Shown here: one piece after another, positions 49,311 through 62,900 of the stretch | Position numbering within the stretch: position 1 is the first letter of the stretch | Layout: the number at the start of each line of letters is the position of its first letter | Origin: Streptomyces sp. NBC_01429 | GTDB taxonomy: Bacteria; Actinomycetota; Actinomycetes; Streptomycetales; Streptomycetaceae | Direction of reading: 5' to 3' | DNA: 64,000 bases | NCBI RefSeq assembly: GCF_036231945.1 | Contig: NZ_CP109599.1 | Span: forward strand, 5,235,501-5,299,500 | Program-made: the position numbers and the translations under genes | Notes under the pieces: generated by a model | What the model saw: the letters and a program-made list of their open reading frames with translations, nothing else | What the model was told of the DNA's origin: nothing | The model's database searches: none

Positions 49311-50200
49311 GCCGCGTCGACGTGACCGAGCTGGTCCGGCTCCGGGCCCACCACCCCGAGGCGGTCGCCGAGGCCGCCGCCCGCCGCGTCCGGCGGCCCC
49401 TGCTGCGTTCCACCGGCGGGTCCACCGGCCGTTTGATGATCATCGCCGCCGACCACCCGGCGCGCGGCGCCCTCGCCGTCGGCGACAGCCCGCTGGCCAT
49501 GGCCAACCGTCACGACCTGCTGGAGCGGCTCTGCCTGGCCCTGTCGCGCCCCGGCGTCGACGGCGTCCTGGCCACCGCCGACATCCTCGACGACCTGCTG
49601 CTCCTCGGCGCTCTGGAGGACCGCGTCGTCGTCGGCTCCATGAACCGGGGCGGCCTCGCCGGCGCCTCCTTCGAACTGGACGACAGGTTCACCGGACACC
49701 GCCCCGAAGACCTCGCCCGGCTCGGCTTCGACGCGGGCAAACTGCTGCTCCGTATCGACTACGACGACCCCGGCTCCCTCGACACCCTCCACACGGCGGC
49801 CCGCGCCGTCGACGCCATGGCGGAGCGCCGGCTGCCGCTCTTCGTCGAGCCGTTCCTGTGCCGCCGCGTCGAGGGCCGCCTCCGTACCGACCTGAGCGCG
49901 GAGGCCGTGACGCGTTCGATCGCCGTCGCCTCGGGGCTCGGCGGCACCTCGGCGTACACCTGGCTGAAGGTTCCCGTCACCCGGGACCCCGACGATATGG
50001 CGCGGGTGATGGAGACCTCGACCCTGCCGGCCGTCCTGCTGGGCGGCGAGATCGGGGACGACCAGGAAGGCGCGTACGAGAAATGGCGCACGGCGCTGCG
50101 GCTGCCCACCGTCCAGGGGCTCGTCGTGGGCCGCTCACTGCTCTATCCGGCGGACGGGGACGTGGCCGGGGCAGTCGACACGGCAGTGGGACTGCTCTGA
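49307..50200 (+). CDS. Aldolase-like (beta/alpha)8 protein of the iol operon (Cgl0159 type)
   Basis: This 297-aa TIM-barrel protein has RLMIIAADHPARGALAVGDSPLAMANRHDLLERLCLAL, LLLRIDYDDPGSLDTLHTAARAVDAMAERRLPLFVEPFL and the C-terminal GLVVGRSLLYPADGDVAGAVDTAV, of the kind found within actinobacterial inositol operons. It may be the aldolase that cleaves the phosphorylated product of IolC to dihydroxyacetone phosphate and malonate semialdehyde, replacing IolJ. The GTG overlaps the iolC stop. The assignment rests on fold resemblance and position. Confidence 0.75.
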   Translation: MSRVDVTELVRLRAHHPEAVAEAAARRVRRPLLRSTGGSTGRLMIIAADHPARGALAVGDSPLAMANRHDLLERLCLALSRPGVDGVLATADILDDLLLLGALEDRVVVGSMNRGGLAGASFELDDRFTGHRPEDLARLGFDAGKLLLRIDYDDPGSLDTLHTAARAVDAMAERRLPLFVEPFLCRRVEGRLRTDLSAEAVTRSIAVASGLGGTSAYTWLKVPVTRDPDDMARVMETSTLPAVLLGGEIGDDQEGAYEKWRTALRLPTVQGLVVGRSLLYPADGDVAGAVDTAVGLL

Positions 50201-50216
50201 AGGGTACGGAGACCTC

Positions 50217-51151
50217 ATGACAACCGACCGACAGAACCAGAAGCCGTACGAGGGGAAGTACGGGGGGAAGCCGTACGACGGGAAACCGTACGAGGGGTAC
50301 GTGCCCGCAGGCGCCTCCGCCGCCGGGCCCTACGCGCTCGACATCGACCCCGCACGGGCCGGCTGGTCGCACAGCAGCCTGCGCGTGCTGGAACTCGCCC
50401 CCGGTGCCGACCACTCGCTGGACACGGGGGACAGTGAGTGGATCGTGCTTCCGCTCACCGGTGGTTGCACGGTGCACACCCAAGGTGAATCCTTTGAACT
50501 GCTGGGCAGGGAAAGCGTTTTCGGCGGAGTCACCGACTTCGCCTATCTACCGCGCGACGCCCATGCACAGATCGCCTCCGGCGCGGGAGGCCGTTTCGCC
50601 CTGGCAGGAGCGAAGTGCGAGCGAAAGCTCCCCGCTCGCTACGGCCCCGCGCCGGAGGTTCCCGTCGAGCTGCGGGGCGCGGGCGACTGCTCCCGGCAGG
50701 TCAACAACTTCGGCGCGGCCGGAGTCTTCGAGTGCGACCGGCTCATCGCGGTCGAGGTGCTGACCCCCGGCGGCAACTGGTCCTCGTACCCGCCGCACAA
50801 GCACGACGAGCACCACCCCGGCGTCGAGTCCGAGCTGGAGGAGATCTACTACTTCGAGATCGAGGACGGCGGCGTCGGCTACCACCGCGTCTCGCCGTCC
50901 CGCCCCGGCGGCACGGACGTCCTCGCCGAGGTCCGTACGGGTGACACCGTCCTCATCCCGGACGGCTGGCACGGCCCGTCCATCGCCCCGCCCGGCCGCG
51001 ACATGTACTACCTCAACGTGATGGCGGGCCCCGGGCGGTCCCGGGAGTGGCTGATCCGGGACCATCCCGAGCACGGCTGGATCAGGGACACCTGGCCCGC
51101 GCTCGCCGTCGATCCGAGGCTGCCGTTGTACGGAGCGGAGGCGAGCGCGCG

Positions 51152-51155
<4 letters not shown>
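50217..51155 (+). CDS. iolB: 5-deoxy-glucuronate isomerase
   Basis: This is a 312-aa KduI/IolB-family cupin that converts 5-deoxyglucuronate to 5-dehydro-2-deoxygluconate. The metal-binding cupin motif SSYPPHKHDEHHPGVESELEEIYYFEIE lies near residues 180-210, with HGPS following. The N-terminus has a repeated KPYEGK/KPYDGK segment (residues 8-26) that is not part of the domain. ATG follows GGTACGGAGACC at 17 nt after the preceding stop; the iolD ATG overlaps its TGA. Confidence 0.92.
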
Positions 51156-53212
<2,057 letters not shown>

Positions 53213-53224
53213 GGGAGAAGAAGA

Positions 53225-54724
<1,500 letters not shown>

Positions 54725-54800
54725 GCACCCCCGGGGGACCACCGGGGGATCCCCGGGGGACGGCTTTCTGCCTCCGCTCGCCCTCCGTTCCTCCTCGCCC

Positions 54801-54835
54801 GCGGCCCGTACGGCACTTGGTGCTGTACGGGCCGC
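54801..54835 (+). terminator. Terminator of the iol operon
   Basis: GCGGCCCGTAC (54801-54811) pairs perfectly with GTACGGGCCGC (54825-54835), about 75 bp after the mmsA stop. Confidence 0.75.
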
Positions 54836-54850
54836 CGTGCTGTCCGGCCG

Positions 54851-54872
54851 CGCGGGAACGCACGTTCCCGCG
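54851..54872. other. 10-bp perfect palindrome upstream of asnB
   Basis: CGCGGGAACG, CA, CGTTCCCGCG forms a tight hairpin or an operator in the 390-bp gap between mmsA and asnB. The remainder of that gap (54873-55102) shows no gene; AGGAGG at 55103 serves asnB. The hairpin may be a second terminator. Confidence 0.5.
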
Positions 54873-55114
54873 CCGGGAAGTCGGCCGAAATCGGCGGGCC
54901 GCGTAACCGTCGGCGTCATCGGGGCGTTGACCGTTCGCACGTCGCACCGCGCCGCCTCAGCTCGCGACCGTGGCTCGCGGCCGTACGACGCGCGTTCGCT
55001 CAATAGACGCTGGATACGACTGATCCGGCCCGTTGCCCCGTCCTGTCGTGGATCCATTTCCTGTCCATGGCCTCTGACCTGCGCTCGGTCTGGGTCGGAA
55101 GCAGGAGGACACAC

Positions 55115-56956
55115 ATGTGTGGCATCACCGGCTGGGTCTCCTTCGACCGCGACCTGCGATCCGCGTCCCACACGCTGGACGCGATGACGGAGACGATGTC
55201 CTGCCGCGGCCCCGACGACCGCGGGACCTGGACCGACGGCCCCGTCGCGCTCGGCCACCGCCGGCTCGCCGTCATCGACCTGCCCGGCGGACGGCAGCCG
55301 ATGACGCTCGACACCCCCGAGGGCACCCTCGCGCTCGTCTACTCCGGCGAGACGTACAACTTCACCGAGCTGCGCAGCGAACTCACCGGCAGGGGCCACC
55401 GGTTCCGTACCGACTCCGATACGGAAGTCGTCCTGCGCGGCTATCTGGAGTGGGGCGAGGCGCTGCCCGAACGGCTGAACGGGATGTACGCGTTCGCGAT
55501 CTGGGACGGCCGGCACCGCAAGCTGGTGATGGTCCGGGACCGGATGGGAATCAAGCCATTCTCCTACTATCGGACCGCCGACGGCGTGCTGTTCGGCTCC
55601 GAGCCCAAGGCGATCCTCGCCAACCCGCTCGCCCGTGCCCGCGTCCGCCTCGACGGCCTGCGCGAACTGTTCGCCTTCGTCAAAACGCCCGGCCACGGGG
55701 TGTGGGACGGGATGCACGAGGTCGAGCCCGGCACCGTCGTCACCGTCGACCGCGACGGCCTGCGCCGACGCGTCTACTGGTCCCTGGAGACCCGGGCCCA
55801 CCCGGACGACCGGGCCACCTCGATCGCGCACGTCCGGACCCTCCTCGACGACATCGTGCGCCGCCAGCTGGTGGCCGACGTGCCGCGCTGCACCCTGCTG
55901 TCCGGCGGGCTCGACTCCTCCGCCATGACGGCGCTGGCCGCGCGGCAGCTGGCCGGGACCGGGGAGACCGTACGCAGCTTCTCCGTCGACTTCGTCGGCC
56001 GGACGGAGCACTTCGTCGCCGACGACTTCCGCGCCACCACCGACACCCCCTTCGTCCACGACGTCGTACGCGCCTCGGGCACGGAGCACCAGGACATCCT
56101 GCTCGACTCCCTCGCCCTCGCCGACCCCGAGGTGCGCCGGAGGATGATCACGGCCCGCGACCTCCCCATGGGGCTCGGGGACATGGACTCCTCCCTCTTC
56201 CTGCTCTTCAAGGCGGTCCGGGAGCACTCGACCGTCGCGCTCTCGGGGGAGTCGGCGGACGAGATCTTCGGCGGCTACTTCCAGTTCTTCGACGAGGCCG
56301 CCAGGAAGGCCGACACGTTCCCCTGGCTCGTCCACTTCGACGAGCACTTCGGCGACGACGTGGGGGTGCTGCACCCGGAGCTGCGCCGGAGGATGGACCT
56401 GCCGGCCTTCCGCCGCGACAGCTACGCGGCGGCCGTCGCCGGCATCGGGCGGCTGAGCGGCGAGAGCGACTTCGAGTACGGGATGCGGAAGATCTGCCAC
56501 CTCCACCTGACCCGCTTCGTCCAGGTGCTGCTGGACCGCAAGGACCGCGCCAGCATGGCGGTGGGCCTGGAGGTGCGGGTGCCGTTCTGCGACCACCGGC
56601 TGGTCGAGTACGTGTACAACGCCCCGTGGTCCGTCAAGTCCTTCGACGGCCGGGAGAAGAGTCTGCTGCGCGAGGCGACGGCCGACGTGCTGCCGCAGTC
56701 GGTGTACGACCGCGAGAAGAGCCCGTACCCCTCGACACAGGACCCCCGGTACGCCGCCGCCCTTCGGGAGCAGACCAGGGAACTGCTCGCCGACCCCTCG
56801 CACCGGGTCTTCGACCTGGTGGACGCGGCCAGGGTCAAGCACGTCACGGAACGCGACACCCCGCAGAACAGCACCGCCTCCCGGCGCGGCATGGAACGCA
56901 CGCTGGACCTCGCGCTCTGGCTGGACCTGTACGACCCGGAGATCTCGCTGACCTGA
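55115..56956 (+). CDS. asnB: Asparagine synthetase, glutamine-hydrolysing
   Basis: This is a 613-aa class B enzyme converting aspartate to asparagine with glutamine-derived ammonia and ATP. Cys2 of MCGITGWVSFDRDLR is the glutaminase nucleophile exposed after Met removal. The first domain runs to about residue 210, with MSCRGPDDRGTW and LALVYSGETYNFTELR. The synthetase domain has the PP-loop LLSGGLDSSAMTALAARQL near 263 and LSGESADEIFGGYFQF. The ATG at 55115 is fixed by Cys2 and AGGAGG 6 nt upstream. Some such genes act in natural-product pathways, but no other biosynthetic gene is nearby. Confidence 0.92.
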   Translation: MCGITGWVSFDRDLRSASHTLDAMTETMSCRGPDDRGTWTDGPVALGHRRLAVIDLPGGRQPMTLDTPEGTLALVYSGETYNFTELRSELTGRGHRFRTDSDTEVVLRGYLEWGEALPERLNGMYAFAIWDGRHRKLVMVRDRMGIKPFSYYRTADGVLFGSEPKAILANPLARARVRLDGLRELFAFVKTPGHGVWDGMHEVEPGTVVTVDRDGLRRRVYWSLETRAHPDDRATSIAHVRTLLDDIVRRQLVADVPRCTLLSGGLDSSAMTALAARQLAGTGETVRSFSVDFVGRTEHFVADDFRATTDTPFVHDVVRASGTEHQDILLDSLALADPEVRRRMITARDLPMGLGDMDSSLFLLFKAVREHSTVALSGESADEIFGGYFQFFDEAARKADTFPWLVHFDEHFGDDVGVLHPELRRRMDLPAFRRDSYAAAVAGIGRLSGESDFEYGMRKICHLHLTRFVQVLLDRKDRASMAVGLEVRVPFCDHRLVEYVYNAPWSVKSFDGREKSLLREATADVLPQSVYDREKSPYPSTQDPRYAAALREQTRELLADPSHRVFDLVDAARVKHVTERDTPQNSTASRRGMERTLDLALWLDLYDPEISLT

Positions 56957-57096
56957 TGCGGGCGCGGCGGTCCGGCGGTGGCCCGCGTGCGGGCAATGGG
57001 GTGAAGCAGAGCCACGGACGGGCCCACAGATCGAGGCGGTCCCTCGCTGCGGGTGGTTTATATGGCAGGGGGTCCGTACGAGAAAGGGATGACCCA

Positions 57097-57285
57097 ATGG
57101 CAGGCCACTTCGAGCTGTACCAGGACAAGGCCGGCAAGCACCGCTTCCGCCTCAAGGCCGGCAACGGCGAGATCATCGCCGTCGGCGAGGCGTACAACAG
57201 CAAGGCGTCGGCCGAGAAGGGCATCGCCTCGGTGAAGGCGAACGCGTCGGAGGCGCCCGTGAAGGACCTCGAAACGGGGAAGTAG
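57097..57285 (+). CDS. DUF1508 (YegP-like) small protein
   Basis: This 62-aa protein consists of one DUF1508 repeat: FELYQDKAGKHRFRLKAGNGEIIAVGEAYNSKASAEKGIASVK. Such proteins are widespread and of unknown function; E. coli YegP has two repeats. GAAAGGG precedes the ATG. Monocistronic, ending at an 11-bp hairpin shared with the convergent ohrR gene. Confidence 0.88.
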   Translation: MAGHFELYQDKAGKHRFRLKAGNGEIIAVGEAYNSKASAEKGIASVKANASEAPVKDLETGK

Positions 57286-57331
57286 CAGCCCCCCTCCGGC
57301 CGAGGGAGCGCGCTGCTCAGCGTCCGGTCCG

Positions 57332-57360
57332 GCGCCCGGTCCGGCGCCTGGACCGGGCGC
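57332..57360. terminator. 11-bp perfect-stem terminator between DUF1508 and ohrR genes
   Basis: GCGCCCGGTCC (57332-57342) pairs with GGACCGGGCGC (57350-57360) around a 7-nt loop. The genes on both sides converge on it. Confidence 0.75.
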
Positions 57361-57378
57361 GACACCGTGAGCGGCGGG

Positions 57379-57870
57379 TCAGCTCGGTACGGAGGAGGTG
57401 AGGTCCGCCTCGTCCAGCCTGCGGGTGAGCGCGTCGAGACGGGCGCGCAGATCGTTGATCTCCTGGAGATCGCACCCGGTGGCCGCCGCGATACGGCGCG
57501 GTACGGACCGGGCGCGCTCGCGCAGCGCCGTGCCCTCCTCCGTGAGGTGGATGTGGACCGACCGCTCGTCGCGCGTGCTGCGCTCGCGGCGCAGCAGTCC
57601 GGCCGCCTCCAGCCGCTTGAGCAGGGGAGACAGGGTCCCCGAGTCGAGCCGCAACGCCTCGCCCAGGTCCTTCACGGGGAGCGGGCCGCGCTCCCACAGC
57701 ACCAGCATGACCAGGTACTGGGGGTAGGTGAGCCCGAGGTCCTTGAGGAGTACGCGGTAGACGCCGCCGAACGCGCGCGACGCGGCGTGCAGGGAGAAGC
57801 AGATCTGCTGGTCCAGGCGGAGGAAGTCCTCGTCGGGGGGTGACGGCGGCGTCGTCGGTGTGGCGGTCAT
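57379..57870 (-). CDS. ohrR: OhrR-type MarR repressor sensing organic hydroperoxides
   Basis: This is a 163-aa MarR-family winged-helix protein. The conserved redox Cys is Cys24 in LRLDQQICFSLHAASRAF. LTYPQYLVMLVLWERGPLPVKDLGEALRLDSGTLSPLLKRLEAAGLLRRERS forms the DNA-binding domain. It is a 1-Cys-like OhrR with no second Cys seen in the protein except Cys near residue 130 (ATGCDLQEI), which could be the 2-Cys partner. Divergent from ohr with two abutting operators between. Oxidation of Cys24 by organic peroxides would release it from DNA. Confidence 0.92.
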   Translation of the reverse strand: MTATPTTPPSPPDEDFLRLDQQICFSLHAASRAFGGVYRVLLKDLGLTYPQYLVMLVLWERGPLPVKDLGEALRLDSGTLSPLLKRLEAAGLLRRERSTRDERSVHIHLTEEGTALRERARSVPRRIAAATGCDLQEINDLRARLDALTRRLDEADLTSSVPS

Positions 57871-57892
57871 GGACTCAGGATAGCTCGCCGGA

Positions 57893-57922
57893 CACAATTC
57901 AGTTGCGCACAATTTAATTGTG
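57893..57922. promoter_or_regulatory. Two abutting OhrR operators between ohrR and ohr
   Basis: CACAATTTAATTGTG (57908-57922) is a perfect dyad about one central base. CACAATTCAGTTGCG (57893-57907) is an imperfect copy directly next to it, so the centres are 15 bp apart. The stretch is strikingly AT-rich for this genome and matches the known OhrR-box core (AATT-containing dyad). Confidence 0.85.
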
Positions 57923-57983
57923 TGATGTTATTCTTCATGACGGCGGAGCACACCGCCCGACCCGGATGAGAGGGATGGTTTCG

Positions 57984-58394
57984 ATGGACGCGCTGTACAC
58001 CGCTGTGGCCACTGCCAACGGCCGCGAGGGACGGGCCGTCAGCTCCGACGGACAGCTGGACCTTCCGCTGGCCATGCCGCCGGCGCTGGGCGGCAACGGC
58101 GAGGGCACCAACCCGGAGCAGCTCTTCGCCGCCGGATACGCCGCGTGCTTCGCCAGCGCGCTCGGCCTGGTCGGCCGCCAGGCGAAGGTCGACACCAGCG
58201 AGGTCTCGGTGACGGCCGAGGTCGGCATCGGCAAGGACGGCGAGAGCTTCGGCCTCGCCGTCACCCTGCGCGTGGAGCTGCCGGACTCGCTCACGGGCGA
58301 GACCGGCGACCTCCTCGTCAAGCAGGCCCACCAGGTCTGCCCGTACTCGAAGGCGACGCGCGGCAACATCCAGGTCGACCTGGTGGTCGAGTGA
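57984..58394 (+). CDS. ohr: Organic hydroperoxide resistance protein
   Basis: This is a 136-aa Ohr/OsmC-family thiol peroxidase that reduces organic hydroperoxides in the cytoplasm. The two catalytic Cys are Cys55 (AAGYAACFASAL) and Cys119 (KQAHQVCPYSKATRGN). The ATG at 57984 is preferred, with AGAGGG about 9 nt upstream; an ATG at 57975 would have no space for the ribosome site. Controlled by the divergent ohrR. A strong terminator follows at 58452-58487. Confidence 0.94.
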   Translation: MDALYTAVATANGREGRAVSSDGQLDLPLAMPPALGGNGEGTNPEQLFAAGYAACFASALGLVGRQAKVDTSEVSVTAEVGIGKDGESFGLAVTLRVELPDSLTGETGDLLVKQAHQVCPYSKATRGNIQVDLVVE

Positions 58395-58451
58395 CCGACC
58401 GGCTGCCCGTGACGGCGTGACGCACTGACGGCGTGACGGCGTGACGCACTG

Positions 58452-58487
58452 ACGGCCCGGCGCCCCGGACGGGGAGCGCCGGGCCGT
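58452..58487 (+). terminator. Terminator of ohr
   Basis: ACGGCCCGGCG (58452-58462) pairs with CGCCGGGCCGT (58477-58487), followed by TAATC. Directly before it, GACGGCGTGACGCACT is repeated in tandem (about 58411-58453). Confidence 0.8.
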
Positions 58488-58529
58488 TAATCGCTGGCGG
58501 ACGGGCACGGCCGGCAGCACCCTGGGGCC

Positions 58530-59129
58530 ATGTCAGAACCGAAGCACCGGATCCGCGCACTCCACACCGGGTCCACCCTCACCGTCTACCAGGCCTACCC
58601 GCCCGAGATAGGCATCCCCGCCGCCCGCGACGGCCGCTTCCCCGCCGCGTGGAAGCGGGACCGCATGACGTGGATCAAGCCCTCGTTCCTGTGGATGATG
58701 TACCGCAGCGGCTGGGGCACCAAGGAAGGCCAGACGACCGTCCTGGCCGTGGAGATCAGCCGCCCCGGCTTCGACTGGGCGCTGCGGAACGCCTGCCTCT
58801 CCCACTACGCGCCCTCGGTCCACGCCGACCGGGCTTCCTGGAAGCGGGAGTTGAGGCAGGCCCCGGCGCGGGTGCAGTGGGATCCGGAACGCGACCTCCA
58901 CCTCAATCCGCTGCCCTTCCGCTCGCTCCAACTGGGCCTGACGGGCGAGGCGGCGCGGCGGTACGCGGACGAGTGGACCGTGTCCGTACGGGACGTGACA
59001 CCGCTCGCGCACCGGGTGCACGCTGCCGTACGGGAGGGGGACATGGATGCGGCGGCGGCGCTGCTCCCCGAGGAGACGGAGTACCCGGCGGTGGCGGTGG
59101 CGGTGGCGGCCGGAGTGTTACCCGCCTGA
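58530..59129 (+). CDS. DUF4291 protein
   Basis: This 199-aa protein matches the DUF4291 pattern: IRALHTGSTLTVYQAYPPEIGIPAARDGRFPAAWKRDRMTWIKPSFLWMMYRSGWGTKEGQTTVLAVEISRPGFDWAL, then VQWDPERDLHLNPLPFRSLQLGLTGEAARRYADEWTVSV. Function is unknown; conserved Trp, Arg and Lys residues (RMTWIKPSFLWMMYRSGW) suggest nucleotide or nucleic-acid binding, but that is only a guess. Monocistronic, convergent with a GNAT gene 27 bp beyond. Confidence 0.85.
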   Translation: MSEPKHRIRALHTGSTLTVYQAYPPEIGIPAARDGRFPAAWKRDRMTWIKPSFLWMMYRSGWGTKEGQTTVLAVEISRPGFDWALRNACLSHYAPSVHADRASWKRELRQAPARVQWDPERDLHLNPLPFRSLQLGLTGEAARRYADEWTVSVRDVTPLAHRVHAAVREGDMDAAAALLPEETEYPAVAVAVAAGVLPA

Positions 59130-59156
59130 TCGGGCCGATCGGGCGGGCCCCGTGAC

Positions 59157-59690
59157 TCAGGCCGCGAATTCCGTCAGGTCGATGGCGTGGACGTGCAGGG
59201 CGAAGCCGTGGACCGGGTGGACCGTGTCGCGTTCCAGGGTCATGCCGAGCTTGCGCATCACGTTCTCGGACGCTTCGTTTCCGGGGCGGCTGATGCTGAT
59301 CACCCGTTCCAGGCCCCGGTCCTGGAGCGCGAACTCCAGTGCCGCGTGCGCCGCCTCCGAGGCGTAGCCCTGGCCCCAGAACGGTTGGCCGAGGCGCCAG
59401 CCGATCTCCACGTCCGGCAGGACCTCCGGCAGGAACTCGGGTACGGAGAGTCCCGCGAACCCGGCCAGTTCGCCCGAGGCGAGCAGTTCGACGGCGAAGA
59501 GGCCGAAGCCCTCCTCGTCCCACTCCTCCTCCCACCGCTCGATGTCCTCCGCCGTCCGGTCGAGGCCGCGCACCGAGCCGTCGTCGATCCACCGCATGAC
59601 CTCCGGGTCCGCGTGGATCTCGGCCATGGGTACGAGGTCCTCCTCGCGCCAGCGGCGGAGGAGGAGGCGGGGTGTCTGGATCTCGGTCAT
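59157..59690 (-). CDS. GNAT-family N-acetyltransferase (RimJ/RimL type)
   Basis: This 177-aa acetyltransferase begins TPRLLLRRWREEDLVPMAEIHADPEVMRWI and has the acetyl-CoA-binding core EIGWRLGQPFWGQGYASEAAHAALEFAL, then NEASENVMRKLGM. These features are typical of RimJ/RimL-like enzymes acetylating protein N-termini or small amines. The ATG at 59690 has little ribosome-site signal. Acceptor unknown. The upstream gap to 59914 is the 3' side of the mannosidase gene and contains a GGTCGGTCC repeat run. Confidence 0.87.
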   Translation of the reverse strand: MTEIQTPRLLLRRWREEDLVPMAEIHADPEVMRWIDDGSVRGLDRTAEDIERWEEEWDEEGFGLFAVELLASGELAGFAGLSVPEFLPEVLPDVEIGWRLGQPFWGQGYASEAAHAALEFALQDRGLERVISISRPGNEASENVMRKLGMTLERDTVHPVHGFALHVHAIDLTEFAA

Positions 59691-59914
59691 GCGGCCCATC
59701 CTGGCCGAGGGGGAGGCCGCGACGGTAATCGGCGGCGGATCGGTTCGGTCCGGTCGGTCCGGTCGGTCCGTCGGCCGGGTGGTGCGTGCTGGTCCGAGCC
59801 CGCGGAGGCGCACTGCCATTGCCCCTGCCACCGCCCTTGCCACCGCCCCGTCGCGCGGTGCGGCGCGCGGCGGGGCGGTGGCGGTTCGGTGGCGGTTCGG
59901 AGGGGTGCGGCGCG

Positions 59915-62900
59915 TCAGGAAGGTGTTCCCGGCGTCAGGCGCAGGGTCAGGATCTGGAACGGGCGGAGCGTGAGGCGGACCGATGCCTCCGGGCCCGGCC
60001 GGAAGTCCGCCGCCGTCTCGTCCGGCAGCTCCCGCTCCAGCAGGTCGGTGACCCGCGCGCCCGCCAGGGCGAAGCCCGGGGTGAGGGTCGCCGTGGCGCG
60101 TGCTCCGTGGGACTCGTAGAGGCGGACCACGATGTCGCCCGAGCGGTCGTCGGCCAGCTTGACCGCCTCGACCACCACCGCCTCCGAGTCGAGCGCGACC
60201 AGCGGGGCCACCTCCGCCGAGCCCGGGACCGCGCGCTCCGGGAGGTTGAGGTGGTAGCCCTCCCGTACCGCGTCCGCGACCTCGGCGCCGATGACGAAGC
60301 CGTAGCGCAGCCGGTGGCGGCCCTGGTCCGTGTCGGGGTCGGGGAAGAGCGGGGCGCGCAGGAGGGAGAGGCGGACGGTGGTGGTCGTACCGCCGTCGGC
60401 GCGCACGTCACGGGTGACGTCGTGGCCGTACGTCGAGTCGTTGACCAGCGCCGCGCCCCAGCCGCGCTCGCCGACGTGCAGGAAGCGGTGCGCGCAGATC
60501 TCGAACTTCGCCGCGTCCCAGCTGGTGTTGGTGTGCGTCGGGCGCTCGATGTGGCCGTACGGGATCTCGGCCGTGGAGTGCGCGGCCCGTACGTCCAGCG
60601 GGAAGGCGACCTTGAGCAGCTTCTCCTTCTCGTGCCAGTCGATGACGTTGTCGATGTCGAGCCGGCGCGCGCCCTCGCGCAGCGTCAGCGTCTGGGAGAT
60701 CCGGGACGCGCCGAAGCCGCGGATCACGCGCACTCCGTCCGCCGTCGCCGTGACCTCCTCCGCCTCCGTCAGGTCGCGGACGGAGTTGCGGTAGAACGCG
60801 TCGATGTCCCACGCGTCCCACTCGTTCGGGAAGTCCTGGTGCAGCTGGAGGAGGTTGGCCGTCGTGCCCGGGGCCAGCGCCTCGCGGCCCGCCGTCAGGT
60901 CGTACGCCGAGGTGATCAGGCCGCGGGCGTCGATCACCACCCGTACCAGGCCGTTGTCCAGGATCAGGTCCGTGCCGTCGGCCACGGGGGTGACGGCCGC
61001 CGCTGCCGTCGCCGCGCGGACCGTACCGCCCAGCGCCGGTACGCCGCCGCGCGCGTGCGGCGCCGCGTTGAAGACCACCTGGCCGTCGCCCGTCGCCGGA
61101 CCGGCCAGGGCCCGCTGCGCGTCCGCGATCACCTCGCCCAGCTCGCGGGCGAGCCCGGCGTACGTCTCCTCCGCCTCGCGGTGCACCCAGGCGATCGACG
61201 TGCCCGGCAGGATGTCGTGGAACTGGTGCAGCAGGACGGTCTTCCAGATGCGGTCCAGCCGCTCGTACGGGTAGTCGAAACCGCCCCGCGCCGCCGCCGT
61301 CGCCGCCCACAGCTCCGCCTCGCGCAACAGGTGCTCGCTGCGGCGGTTGCCCTGCTTGCCCGCCAACTGGCTGGTGAGCGTGCCCCGGTGGAACTCCAGG
61401 TACAGCTCGCCGACCCACACCGGGGCGTCCGGATAGTCCGCCTCCGCCTGGGTGAAGAAGTCCGCCGGCTTCTCGATCGCGATCCGCGCCGAGCCCTCCA
61501 GGTCGCCGAGACGGTTCGCGCGGGCCACCATCTCGCGGGTGGGACCGCCGCCGCCGTCCCCGTAACCGAACGGGATCATCGAGCGGTTGGTGGCGCCCTT
61601 GTCCTGGAAGTTCCTGACGCTGTGCGCGACCTCGGCGCCGGACAGATCGCTGTTGTACGTGTCGACGGGCGGGAAGTGGCTGAAGATCCGGGTGCCGTCG
61701 ATGCCCTCCCAGCGGAAGGTGTGGTGCGGGAACTTGTTGGTGGTGTTCCAGGAGATCTTCTGGGTCAGGAACCACTTCACCCCGGCGAGCTTCATCAGCT
61801 GCGGCAGCGCCGCGTTGTAGCCGAAGGTGTCCGGCAGCCACATCTCCTCGGTCTCGACGCCGAACTCGTCGAGGTAGAAGCGCTTTCCGTGGACGAACTG
61901 GCGGGCCAGCGCCTCGCCGCCGGTGATGTTCGTGTCCGGCTCGACCCAGAGGCTGCCCGTGGGCAGGAACTGGCCGGTCCGCGCCTTCTCCTGGGCCCGC
62001 GCGTACACCTCGGGGCGGTGTTCCTTCAGCCAGGCCAGCTGCTGGGCCTGGGACATCACGAACTTGAACTCCGGATGGTCGTCCATCAGCTGGGTGACGC
62101 TGGAGACCGTACGGGCGACCTTGCGGACCGTCTCGCGCAGCGGCCACAGCCAGGCCGTGTCGATATGGGCGTGGCCGACGGCGGAGATACGGTGCGCGCT
62201 CGCGACGGCGGGCGCGGCCAGGGCCGGGGCGAGCGCCTCGCGCGCGGCGGCGGCGCTGCCGCTGATGTCCTGGAGGTCGATCGCGTCCAGCGCCTGCTCG
62301 ACGGCCTTGAGGAGCTGCCAGCGGCGCGGGGTGTCGGTGGGCAGCTCACGCATCAGCTGGCCGAGGACATCGAGGTCCTGGACGAGTTCGAAGACCGTCG
62401 CGTCGAAGACGGCGAGGTCCATCCGGCGCAGCCGGTACAGCGGCTCGCCCGCCGGGGTCGCGCCGTGCTCCTCGCCCAGCCAGGCCGCCCGGCCGCCGAC
62501 CGGTGTCGGGCCGAACGACAGCTGTCCCGGGCCGCTGTGCATGACGACCGGGTTGGCCGCGGCCTCGATGAACCGTACGAACTCCTCGCCGCCCTCGGCG
62601 CTCGCGCTCACGGGCAGCCAGGTGTTACGGGGGTTGAGCGCCTTCACCGGTGTCCCGTCGGGCCGGTAGACCAGCCCCTCGGTGGAGAAGCCCGGCTCCG
62701 TCGTGCCGAAGCCCAGGTCGAGTACGGCCTCCACGGGCAGCCCGGCCCACTCGGCCGGGACCGTACCCGAGACCTTGAACCAGCTGGTCGACCAGGCGGG
62801 GCCCCAGTGGTCGCCGACCCGGGCGGGCCCGAACTCGGCGGCCAGGCCCTCGGCGACCGGGACGGGCTCGCCCGGCACGTTCCAGATCTCGACCTCAAGA

